This document shows positions 1 to 5,892 of a stretch of DNA of 6,984 bases, piece by piece. Location of the stretch: contig CALHTV010000196.1 of assembly GCA_938039765.1 (NCBI GenBank), positions 1-6,984 of the forward strand, in the 5' to 3' direction. The notes under the pieces were generated by a model. That model did no database searches, was not told the origin of the DNA, and saw nothing but the letters and a program-made list of their open reading frames with translations. A program made the translations under genes and the position numbers. Every line of letters starts with the position of its first letter. The stretch's first letter is position 1. Source of the stretch: an uncultured Dictyoglomus sp. (GTDB taxonomy: Bacteria > Dictyoglomota > Dictyoglomia > Dictyoglomales > Dictyoglomaceae).

Positions 1-1
1 C

Positions 2-1054
2 GATGAACTTAAAGGGGGAGAGGTGTGGGGGGTTTTTACCTTATTTTATGTTTCTAAAGATGAGTTAGGTGAAGCTTTTATTGAATTAGTAGAATATAGC
101 CCTTTTAAGCCTTATAACATAGATTTAGACTACTTTAGAGAGGGAAGAAAAGAGTTTACTCTTGAAGAATGGATAGATGTATTAATAAGATCTATGGAAT
201 ATGAACCTGATAGTTTCCAGGATTTAGATCAAAAATTACTTTTTATCTCAAGACTTTTAGTATTTGTGGAGCCTCGGTTAAATATAATAGAGCTTTCTCC
301 TAAAGGGAGAGGTAAATCTTACATATTTAATAATTTAAGTAAATATGGATGGTGTATAAGTGGTGGTACCGTTACAAGAGCTAAAATGTTCTATGATATG
401 AGTAGAAATACCTTTGGACTTATTACAAAATATGATTTTGTAGCCTTAGATGAAATACAAACGATAAAATTTTCTGACGAAGAGGAGATGAGAGGAGCCT
501 TAAAGAGTTATCTAGAATTTGGCAAATTTAATATTGCAAATGTAACTGGAGTTTCTAATGCAGGAATGGTATTACTTGGAAATATTACTTTAGATTCAAA
601 TATGCAGCCTGTAAATAGGAGTTATTTTTCAGAACTTCCCGAAATTTTTCAAGAATCAGCATTACTTGATAGATTCCATGGCTTCATTGAGGGATGGAAA
701 TTACCAAGAATCAAGGAGGGTATGAAAATAAAAGGATATACTTTAAATGTGGAATATTTCTCTGAGGTGCTTCACTCTTTGAGGAATTGTCCAGAATTTT
801 CTGCCATAGTGGAAGATCTCACAGAAATACCCCCTAACGCTGATACAAGGGATGTTACTGCTATAAAAAGGCTTGCTTCTGCTTATTTAAGATTACTATT
901 TCCCCATGTTAGAAAGACTGATGATATTGATAAGAGAGATTTTGAGAGATTTTGTTTAAATCCTTCTATTGAAAAAAGGAGAATAATTAGGAAACAATTA
1001 CATATTATTGATCCGGAATATAAAGAAGAATTACCAAATGTGAGGGTGAAGTAG
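2..1054 (+). CDS. BrxL-like AAA+ ATPase, short form without Lon domain (5' end outside window)
   Basis: The frame is open to the window edge, so the N-terminus is missing. The GTG at 23 has no usable spacing from the GGGGGAG before it and is not the start. Counting that GTG codon as residue 1, a segment before the ATPase has the family-typical GRKEFTLEEWIDVLIRS (41-57). The P-loop is SPKGRGKS (92-99), with Ser where many P-loops have Gly. Next come an SGG motif (113-115), Walker B FVALDE (D143, E144), sensor-1 Asn187 in LLGN, and a DRFHGFIEGW block with probable arginine finger R217. The C-terminal part (KQLHIIDPEY) matches where BrxL ATPase domains end, and the protein stops there. The Lon-type protease domain of full-length BrxL is absent, as in the known short relatives of about 450 residues. 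BrxL proteins are DNA-binding hexameric AAA+ proteins of BREX phage defence. No other BREX gene is visible here, so a defence role is inference. It is the first visible gene of a cassette with the next two. Confidence 0.85.
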   Translation, partial: DELKGGEVWGVFTLFYVSKDELGEAFIELVEYSPFKPYNIDLDYFREGRKEFTLEEWIDVLIRSMEYEPDSFQDLDQKLLFISRLLVFVEPRLNIIELSPKGRGKSYIFNNLSKYGWCISGGTVTRAKMFYDMSRNTFGLITKYDFVALDEIQTIKFSDEEEMRGALKSYLEFGKFNIANVTGVSNAGMVLLGNITLDSNMQPVNRSYFSELPEIFQESALLDRFHGFIEGWKLPRIKEGMKIKGYTLNVEYFSEVLHSLRNCPEFSAIVEDLTEIPPNADTRDVTAIKRLASAYLRLLFPHVRKTDDIDKRDFERFCLNPSIEKRRIIRKQLHIIDPEYKEELPNVRVK

Positions 1055-1075
1055 ACTTTGGACGATAGTTTCTTT

Positions 1076-1150
1076 GAAGAAGAACTTTTTGCAGAGATAG
1101 ATGAAATTCTTAAAAAGCTACCATCAGAAAAGGAATCTTCTCCTTTAGAG
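1076..1150 (+). repeat. Shared N-terminal module, copy 1 (winged-helix gene)
   Basis: This stretch encodes residues 7-31 of the winged-helix protein, starting EEELF and ending PLE. It matches residues 8-32 of the sigma factor at 16 of 25 positions with no gap, and at about two thirds of the 75 DNA positions, including an 11-base identical run CAGAAAAGGAA. It is predicted to be a charged amphipathic helix. Confidence 0.7.
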
Positions 1151-1561
1151 GAACATAAAACTGATAAATTTTATAAGATAGTTGAAATGATAATTGATGG
1201 CCTTGAAAAAATCGCATTAGAAATTGATAGAGAAATCAAGAATTTTAGTATAGATAAAAATCTATTAAATTTAAAAAAATTTTTATCTATACTTAAGGAA
1301 ATAGAAAATTTAGAAGAAAAACTTAAGAAAGTTATATCCAATAAAGAAAAAAACCGAATTAATAGAGAAGAAACTAATAAAAAACATCTACCCAAAGGTC
1401 TGAGGACACCAGAAGAAAAATACTATCTTCCTATTCTTGAAAGTCTTTATGAATTAGGGGGAAGAGGAACTGTAAAAGAAGTTCTCGATAAAGTAGAAGA
1501 GAAAATGAGGGATATCTTAAATGAATACGACTATGGTATTCTCCAATGGGGGAGTATCCGT

Positions 1562-1564
1562 TGA
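1562..1564 (+). other. In-frame TGA at a conserved Trp position
   Basis: CGT TGA AAA AAC lies between two halves of one continuous winged-helix domain with no change of frame. One base change (TGG to TGA) restores the family consensus at this point. The Gfo/Idh/MocA gene in the same window ends at TGA, which argues against TGA being a general Trp codon in this organism. Confidence 0.75.
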
Positions 1565-1581
1565 AAAAACTCTGCTCAATG

Positions 1582-1601
1582 GGCAAGATTAGATCTTGTC
1601 C
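1582..1601 (+). other. Small hairpin 17 bases after the in-frame TGA
   Basis: GGCAAGAT and ATCTTGTCC flank a three-base loop (TAG). The inner six pairs (CAAGAT/ATCTTG) are perfect, and the stem can extend past a one-base bulge to two GC pairs. It lies inside the continued coding frame and uses ordinary codons, so it may be chance. Its position would suit a read-through stimulator. Confidence 0.3.
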
Positions 1602-1701
1602 GTAAAGGATTATTAAAGAGGGATTCACCTTTAGGTATTTGGGAGCTTTCTGAAGAGGGTTATAAGTTTTTAATGGAACATAGGAATAAATAGCCTTAAA
1701 T

Positions 1702-2700
1702 ATGCCTGATTATGATTTATATGAAGAAGAGCTTTTTAGAAGGATAGAGGAATTTTTAAAAGAATTAGAGGCAGAAAAGGAAGAGCCTCCCCTTGAAAAT
1801 ATTATAAAAGAAGAAAAAGAAGAAATAAAAGAGGTATCTTTAGAGGATTTAGAGGAAGTTCATTTCAGAGAGATAGTAAAATATAAAATTTTGAGCCCAG
1901 AGGAGGAAATAGAGCTTGCAAGAAGAGTTGAAAAAGGTGATGAGGAGGCAAGAAAGAAATTTATTGAATCAAATTTAAAACTTGTTTACTCGGTTGCTAA
2001 AAGATATAAAGGAAGGGGTTTAGAATTTTTAGATCTTGTTCAAGAAGGATATATTGGATTAATAAAAGCGATAGAGAATTTTGATTGGAGAAGAGGATAT
2101 AAATTTTCTACCTATGCAACTTGGTGGATAAGACAAGCAATTTCAAGAGCTTTAGCCGATAAAAGTAGTCTTATTAGAATTCCTGTTCACTGCTTTGAAA
2201 AGATAAATTTCATGAAGAAAAGTATTAAGATCTTTGAAGAGAAGTATGGAAAAGTACCTACTCTTGAGGAACTATCTAAATATACAGGGATTAAAATAGA
2301 GGAACTTGAAGAGCTGAAAAATTATGAATTTAAATTTTTCCCTTTAGATGTGCCTTTAAATGAATTATCTGGGGAAGAGATTGAAGATCTTTCTATGTAT
2401 TGTGATTACATTGATGAAAAGAATGGTTATACCCTTCAAGATTTGATTGAAGATCCTAATGATATTGAGGAGATAGTAGAGCTAAGGTTTATTAGAGAAG
2501 AACTTATGAAAATATTAGATACTCTTTCGGATAGGGAAAGGAAGGTATTAATACTAAGATATGGACTTGAGGATGGGATCTCAAAGACTTTAGAAGAAGT
2601 AGGGAAGATATTTAATGTGACAAGAGAAAGAATTAGACAAATTGAAGCAAAAGCCCTCCGAAGGTTAAGACATCCCTCAAGATCTAAAAAAATTAAGTAA
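1702..2700 (+). CDS. RNA polymerase sigma-70 factor, RpoD-like, with an unusual N-terminus
   Basis: This 332-residue sigma factor directs RNA polymerase to promoters. Region 1.2 is at about 53-80 and region 2 at 84-153, with [13 protein letters not shown] (104-116) for core binding and [17 protein letters not shown] (133-149) for -10 recognition and melting. Region 3 covers about 159-230. Region 4 covers about 262-325 and ends in the -35 helix [25 protein letters not shown] (306-330). The -35 contact residues match the housekeeping type, so it should read TTGACA/TATAAT-like promoters. Region 1.1 is absent. In its place, residues 1-33 copy the start of the winged-helix gene upstream and are followed by an acidic linker. 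The region 3.2 finger carries an extra acidic stretch (about 223-243). The gene starts eight bases after the TAG at 1691 with no clear Shine-Dalgarno. It may be a group 2 sigma factor or the primary one; no dnaG neighbour is seen to support the latter. Confidence 0.93.
   Translation: MPDYDLYEEELFRRIEEFLKELEAEKEEPPLENIIKEEKEEIKEVSLEDLEEVHFREIVKYKILSPEEEIELARRVEKGDEEARKKFIESNLKLVYSVAKRYKGRGLEFLDLVQEGYIGLIKAIENFDWRRGYKFSTYATWWIRQAISRALADKSSLIRIPVHCFEKINFMKKSIKIFEEKYGKVPTLEELSKYTGIKIEELEELKNYEFKFFPLDVPLNELSGEEIEDLSMYCDYIDEKNGYTLQDLIEDPNDIEEIVELRFIREELMKILDTLSDRERKVLILRYGLEDGISKTLEEVGKIFNVTRERIRQIEAKALRRLRHPSRSKKIK
1723..1797 (+). repeat. Shared N-terminal module, copy 2 (sigma factor gene)
   Basis: This is the partner of the stretch at 1076-1150. 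Conserved positions are EEELF, Ile15, Glu17, LK (19-20), Leu22, EKE (25-27) and PLE (30-32). It sits where sigma region 1.1 would be. A duplication of a 5' gene segment, or two proteins docking on one partner, would explain the match. Confidence 0.7.
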
Positions 2701-2707
2701 TTTTTAA

Positions 2708-2754
2708 GGTCAGATCTTGCATTAAATAAATATGTTATATTTCAAGACCTGACC
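2708..2754. repeat. Imperfect palindrome, REP/MITE-like, between convergent genes
   Basis: GGTCAGATCTTG (2708-2719) and CAAGACCTGACC (2743-2754) are inverted at 11 of 12 positions around a 23-base AT-rich loop. The mismatch becomes a G-U pair in a minus-strand transcript. No T-run follows on either strand, so it is not a standard intrinsic terminator. The minus-strand form, GGGGTCAGGTCTTG followed by AAATATAACAT, resembles from memory dispersed palindromes linked to IS200-like/REP-associated transposases. No transposase is present here. It could still block RNA ends of both converging genes. Confidence 0.55.
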
Positions 2755-2776
2755 CCACTAATTATTCTATTTAAAG

Positions 2777-4027
2777 TCAACTGTAAAACTTTCCTCTTAT
2801 TTCATCCATATTTATTACTTTGTTATTTAATCGTGCTTCTTCTGCTGAAAAGGCCATGAGATGACTTTCTATAGATTCTTCCAAATTTGATAAACTTTCT
2901 TTTATTTCTCCCTTTAATAGTCTAACAAATTCCTCAATTATTCCCTCATCTCCTCCTGCATGTCCTACTAAATCTCTAAAAGGTAAGTTTAAGTTAATAA
3001 TTTCTTCTCCTATTCCAAACCTTTGAACTAATATTTTATTCTCTTCTAAATCTCCATAGATTTCTCCGTGGGAGCCATATAGGTATATTTTTCTTGTTAT
3101 CTTATTGGTAAAGGCTGTCATTATAAAAGAGGCATATACTCCATTTTTGAATCTTATTGAGACTGTTTGATGATCTACCACATTATTGTCTGAATGATAA
3201 ACACATCTACCATAAGGACCTTCTCTTAGAGCTTTTAACCTTCCCTCTAAAGATAGATCTTCTGAGATTACCGATACAGGCCATCCAGTATAGTCTATAA
3301 GATATATCTTTTTAGCATCATAGGGACAATCTAAATTACAATCAAGACATCTTTCCTTTGCTCCTTCTGGAGCATTTTCTTTTTTGAAATACCTAAGTTC
3401 TCCAAAGGAAGATATATATTGGGATTTTTCATTTATTAAAAAGTTTAATATATCTAGATCATGACAGCTTTTTGCCAGTATGGATGGGGCAGAGGTATTA
3501 GAATTTCTCCAATTTCCTCTTACAAAGCTATGGGCAAAATGGAAGAATCCAATATTTTCTACCAAATTTATTCCTATAATTTCCCCAATAACTTTCTTTT
3601 GAAGAAGTTCTTTTAATTTTCTAAAAAAGGCAGTATATCTCAATACATGAGCTACAGTTATATTTGCTTTATATTCCTTTGATACTTTATATAATTCTTT
3701 TATCTCTTGGAAATTTACCCCTATAGGTTTTTCCAAAAGGATTTTATAGCCTTTTTTAATAGCAGCTATAGCAGGTTCTACATGCATTCTATCCATAGTA
3801 GCAATTATCACACCGTCAGCAAATTTTTCTTTTTCAAAAAGCTCCTCCCAAGTTTTAAATTGTCTCTCAGGAGGTATATTATGTTCTTTTGAAAATCTTT
3901 CTCTTCTAATATCATTCGGTTCTGCGACAGCTGTTACTTTAACATCAGGTCTTTTTAGTATTATTTTCCCGTAAGCTTCATATCCTCTATTTCCTGCACC
4001 TACCATAATAACCTCAAGAGGTTTCAT
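2777..4027 (-). CDS. Gfo/Idh/MocA family NAD(P)-dependent oxidoreductase
   Basis: This 416-residue cytoplasmic dehydrogenase is of the sugar/polyol-acting family. The N-terminal Rossmann fold has VGAGNRG (9-15) and Glu36 after strand 2, which favours NAD. It also has H82 and the diagnostic EKP (99-101) with probable catalytic Lys100. The C-terminal half carries GNWRNSNTSAPSIL followed by SCHDLD (187-192), with probable catalytic His189 and Asp192. An insertion holds Cys227, Cys230 and Cys234 (CLDCNLDCPYDAKKIYL), with Cys275 in GRCVYH. Related Firmicute members share this Cys-rich segment, whose role is unclear. The ATG has an ideal AGGAGGT eight bases upstream and the gene ends in TGA. It lies downstream of the zinc dehydrogenase on the same strand with a 40-base gap, so the two are probably one operon. 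The substrate cannot be read from the sequence. A sugar, inositol or glycoside-derived keto-sugar is likely. Confidence 0.9.
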   Translation of the reverse strand: MKPLEVIMVGAGNRGYEAYGKIILKRPDVKVTAVAEPNDIRRERFSKEHNIPPERQFKTWEELFEKEKFADGVIIATMDRMHVEPAIAAIKKGYKILLEKPIGVNFQEIKELYKVSKEYKANITVAHVLRYTAFFRKLKELLQKKVIGEIIGINLVENIGFFHFAHSFVRGNWRNSNTSAPSILAKSCHDLDILNFLINEKSQYISSFGELRYFKKENAPEGAKERCLDCNLDCPYDAKKIYLIDYTGWPVSVISEDLSLEGRLKALREGPYGRCVYHSDNNVVDHQTVSIRFKNGVYASFIMTAFTNKITRKIYLYGSHGEIYGDLEENKILVQRFGIGEEIINLNLPFRDLVGHAGGDEGIIEEFVRLLKGEIKESLSNLEESIESHLMAFSAEEARLNNKVINMDEIRGKFYS

Positions 4028-4035
4028 AAGTTTTT

Positions 4036-4042
4036 ACCTCCT
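4036..4042 (-). promoter_or_regulatory. Ribosome binding site of the Gfo/Idh/MocA gene
   Basis: The minus strand reads AGGAGGT followed by eight bases and ATG at 4027-4025. This fixes the start. Confidence 0.85.
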
Positions 4043-4067
4043 CTAAAAAATAAAACTAAAAAGATGA

Positions 4068-5090
4068 TTATTCAACTTGAACATCAATTATTACCTTAAA
4101 ATAATCTTCTTTGTTATTTAATATATTTTCAAAAGCTTCAGGTACTCTACTAAAAGGATAAATGTGAGTTATTAATTTTTCATAATTTACCTGGTTTTTT
4201 CTTAGAAGGTCTAAAGCTATCAAATAATCGTCTTTTGTATACATAAGAGAACCTTTTAGATTGAGTTCTCGATCTTGGATATAAATGAGTTCCGCTTTTG
4301 AAATCTTTTGAGGAACTCCTAAGAGAATAATTTCAGAACCTTTTCTTGCAAATTCAATAGCCATATTTATACTCTCATCTATGCCTACACACTCAAAGGT
4401 TATATCAGGACCTTCCTGAGAGAATAAATTATTATTTAAATCCTTAGGTTTTACAGTAATAATTTCGAGACATAGATCTTTTGCAAGTTTTAATCTTTTT
4501 TCTAAAGGATCTACCAGCACAATCTTTTTGGGATTTGAAAGATATAAGACTATGGTTGTAAGAACCCCTATAGGCCCGCTTCCTATAATAAGCACTTCAT
4601 CGCCTGGCTTAAAAGAGGATCTTCTTACTCCATGGATGGCTACTGCAAGAGGCTCTGTTAAAATCGCTCTTTTTAGGGGAATATCATTTATCTTATGTGC
4701 TTTATAATAGGGTACACTTATATATTTTTGGAATCCTCCATTGGTCTTTGTGCATCCTATCACATCTAATTCTTTACAAATGTTGTATCTTCCATGGGTA
4801 CAATTATAGCATTTTCCACAGGTTAGGCTTGGTTCTACTACTATAAAGTCTCCTATCTCAAGGTTTAGCACGCTTTTTCCTTTATCTATGACTTTTCCTA
4901 CGAATTCGTGCCCTAAAACAATGCCTGGTTTTACAAAGGGGTGTTCTCCAAGATAAGCGTGAAGATCGGAACCACATATCCCTGTATATAACACTTCTAA
5001 TAATATTTGGTCCTCTTTTACTTCAGGATATGGAGTCTCAATGAGTTCAAGATTTTTAATATTCTTTAAAAGCCATCCATAATTTCTCAA
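4068..5090 (-). CDS. Zinc-dependent medium-chain dehydrogenase (sorbitol/threonine dehydrogenase-like)
   Basis: This is an MDR-superfamily alcohol/polyol dehydrogenase. Residues here are numbered from an upstream GTG at 5099. Catalytic zinc ligands are Cys42 (TGICGSDLH) and His64-Glu65 (GHEFVG), with Glu149 in TEPLAVAIHG. The structural zinc site is Cys94, Cys97, Cys100 and Cys108. The NAD-binding fold has GSGPIG (173-178), and Asp196 at the end of strand 2 points to NAD rather than NADP. The upstream GTG touches the Shine-Dalgarno and cannot be used well. The TTG at 5090-5088 (codon 4 in that count) sits seven bases from AGGAGGT and is taken as the start, giving 340 residues ending in TAA. 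The gene precedes the Gfo/Idh/MocA gene in a likely two-gene operon for stepwise oxidation of a polyol or sugar. The exact substrate (sorbitol, threonine, butanediol, inositol) cannot be settled from motifs. Confidence 0.92.
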   Translation of the reverse strand: MRNYGWLLKNIKNLELIETPYPEVKEDQILLEVLYTGICGSDLHAYLGEHPFVKPGIVLGHEFVGKVIDKGKSVLNLEIGDFIVVEPSLTCGKCYNCTHGRYNICKELDVIGCTKTNGGFQKYISVPYYKAHKINDIPLKRAILTEPLAVAIHGVRRSSFKPGDEVLIIGSGPIGVLTTIVLYLSNPKKIVLVDPLEKRLKLAKDLCLEIITVKPKDLNNNLFSQEGPDITFECVGIDESINMAIEFARKGSEIILLGVPQKISKAELIYIQDRELNLKGSLMYTKDDYLIALDLLRKNQVNYEKLITHIYPFSRVPEAFENILNNKEDYFKVIIDVQVE

Positions 5091-5097
5091 TTTAGAC

Positions 5098-5104
5098 ACC
5101 TCCT
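5098..5104 (-). promoter_or_regulatory. Ribosome binding site that decides a TTG start
   Basis: AGGAGGT on the minus strand overlaps the GTG at 5099-5097 and lies seven bases before TTG at 5090. This makes TTG the better start of the zinc dehydrogenase. Confidence 0.75.
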
Positions 5105-5116
5105 TTTGATTTAGAT

Positions 5117-5134
5117 TATCAAATTTTTTTGATA
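5117..5134. promoter_or_regulatory. Inverted repeat TATCAAA-N4-TTTGATA, possible operator
   Basis: Seven-base arms are perfect around four T residues. The site lies just upstream of the zinc dehydrogenase, overlapping the place where its minus-strand promoter should be (GATAAT/TAATCT-like -10 sequences). AT-rich sequence makes chance matches easy. Confidence 0.3.
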
Positions 5135-5163
5135 TTGACTATATGACTAATTAGTCATATACT
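5135..5163 (+). promoter_or_regulatory. Near-consensus sigma-70 promoter of the ABC transporter genes
   Basis: TTGACT (5135-5140) and TATACT (5158-5163) are separated by exactly 17 bases. Transcription would start near 5170, giving a leader of about 24 bases before the ATG at 5194. The motif suits a housekeeping-type sigma factor, such as the one encoded in this window or the primary one. Confidence 0.75.
5140..5161. promoter_or_regulatory. 22-bp perfect palindrome in the promoter spacer, repressor operator
   Basis: The core TGACTAATTAGTCA extends by TATA on both sides to 22 perfectly symmetric bases. It covers the spacer and touches both promoter boxes. A dimeric TetR- or MarR-type repressor bound here would exclude RNA polymerase. 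No regulator gene is in the window, so the binding protein is unknown. The site is about 50 bases from the divergent zinc dehydrogenase start and could affect it too. Confidence 0.7.
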
Positions 5164-5180
5164 ATGGGTAGATTTTAGGA

Positions 5181-5187
5181 AAGGGGG
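5181..5187 (+). promoter_or_regulatory. Ribosome binding site of the ABC ATPase gene
   Basis: AAGGGGG lies six bases before the ATG at 5194. The match to the anti-SD is partial but the spacing is good. Confidence 0.6.
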
Positions 5188-5193
5188 AAAGCT

Positions 5194-5892
5194 ATGTTAA
5201 TTGAGATTAAAAATCTCTCAAAATCTTACCAGGTAGGTGTTACAAGAATTAATGCTCTTAAAGATGTTTCTATTGAACTTGAAAAGGGGAAATTATATGT
5301 AGTACTGGGACCATCAGGTTCTGGAAAAACGACGCTTCTGAATATTTTAGGAGGCATAGATAAACCTGACCAAGGAGAAGTTATAGTTGATGGGGAAGAT
5401 ATTACTCAGTATAAGGATAGAGATTTGACCAATTACCGTCGAAAGAAACTTGGTTTTGTTTTCCAATTCTATAATCTTGTTAACTCTCTTACAGTTTTGG
5501 AAAATGTCCTTTCAACTAAAAATCTTTCTGAAGATGGGCTTGATCCTAAGGAGGTTCTTGAGATTGTTGGAATGTGGGAACATAGAGATAAGTTTCCCTT
5601 TGAGCTTTCTGGAGGAGAACAACAAAGAGTTGCTATTGCGAGAGCTGTAGTAAAAAATCCAGCTATAATTCTTTGTGATGAACCAACAGGTGCTCTCGAT
5701 TTTGAAAATGCCAAGAGAGTTTTAAAACTTTTAGAGGATATAAACAAAAAATACGGTACTACTATTATAATTGCTACTCATAATACTGCTATAGCTAAGA
5801 TGTCTCACAAAATAATAAGACTCCGAAGTGGAGAATTGGTAGAATACGCAGACAATCCAGCACCTATTCCTGCTGAGGAGGTGACATGGTAA
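5194..5892 (+). CDS. ABC transporter ATP-binding protein, MacB/LolD/FtsE-like
   Basis: This 232-residue nucleotide-binding subunit is complete. It has Walker A GPSGSGKTT (39-47), Q-loop Gln91 in FVFQFYNL, signature LSGGEQQR (138-145), Walker B IILCDEPTGALD (158-169) and H-loop His196 (IATHN). The segment around LDPKEVLEIVG and the C-terminal tail ending PAEEVTW are typical of the branch that works with very large FtsX permeases in Firmicute-type bacteria. This class acts as a mechanotransmission or export pump for peptides, drugs or lipids. The protein would sit on the cytoplasmic face of the membrane. The stop codon overlaps the start of the permease (TAATG), so the two are translationally coupled. 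Transcription should be controlled by the palindrome-covered promoter just upstream. The transported substrate is unknown. Confidence 0.95.
   Translation: MLIEIKNLSKSYQVGVTRINALKDVSIELEKGKLYVVLGPSGSGKTTLLNILGGIDKPDQGEVIVDGEDITQYKDRDLTNYRRKKLGFVFQFYNLVNSLTVLENVLSTKNLSEDGLDPKEVLEIVGMWEHRDKFPFELSGGEQQRVAIARAVVKNPAIILCDEPTGALDFENAKRVLKLLEDINKKYGTTIIIATHNTAIAKMSHKIIRLRSGELVEYADNPAPIPAEEVTW

Larger units (their letters stand above)
1058..1693 (+). pseudogene. Helical N-terminus plus Mrr_N-like winged-helix protein, interrupted by an in-frame TGA
   Basis: Translation from the TTG at 1058, preceded by GAGGGTGA and three bases after the ATPase stop, gives 168 residues to a TGA at 1562-1564. The same frame then continues for 42 more sense codons to TAG at 1691-1693, a 211-residue product if the TGA is read. 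Residues 1-32 are an acidic helix nearly identical to the start of the sigma factor downstream. Residues 35-112 are Lys/Glu-rich and probably coiled coil. From about 117, TPEEKYYLPILESLYELGG begins a winged helix of the Mrr N-terminal type, known from restriction enzymes and regulators. It runs through the TGA: IR, stop, KNSAQWARLDLV, then KGLLKRDSPLGIWELSEEGY. The family has IRW at the stop, so TGA replaces TGG. Stopping there removes the recognition half of the domain. Nonsense mutation, sequencing error and read-through are all possible. No nuclease domain is present. A DNA-binding regulatory role is inferred. Confidence 0.75.

Noticed and set aside
23..25. GTG as the true start of the BrxL-like gene
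   Set aside because: The frame is open upstream to the window edge, residues before GTG (DELKGGE) fit the family, and SD spacing is wrong.
1562..1564. TGA read as Trp throughout the organism (alternative genetic code)
   Set aside because: Another gene here, the Gfo/Idh/MocA gene, ends naturally at TGA, and other Trp residues are TGG.
1562..1601. Selenocysteine insertion at the in-frame TGA with a downstream hairpin
   Set aside because: The family residue at this site is Trp, not Cys, there is no redox motif, and the hairpin loop is only three bases.
1171..1628. Minus-strand open frames inside the winged-helix gene
   Set aside because: They are shadows of an AT-rich helical coding region, without SD sites or family features.
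2701..2776. Bidirectional intrinsic terminator
   Set aside because: The stem has a 23-base loop and no T-run after it on either strand.
3707..3892. Plus-strand 61-codon frame inside the Gfo/Idh/MocA gene
   Set aside because: It lies wholly within a well-supported gene on the other strand and shows no motif.
5450..5747. Alternative frames on both strands inside the ABC ATPase gene
   Set aside because: The ATPase has all catalytic motifs in one frame, so the others are shadows.
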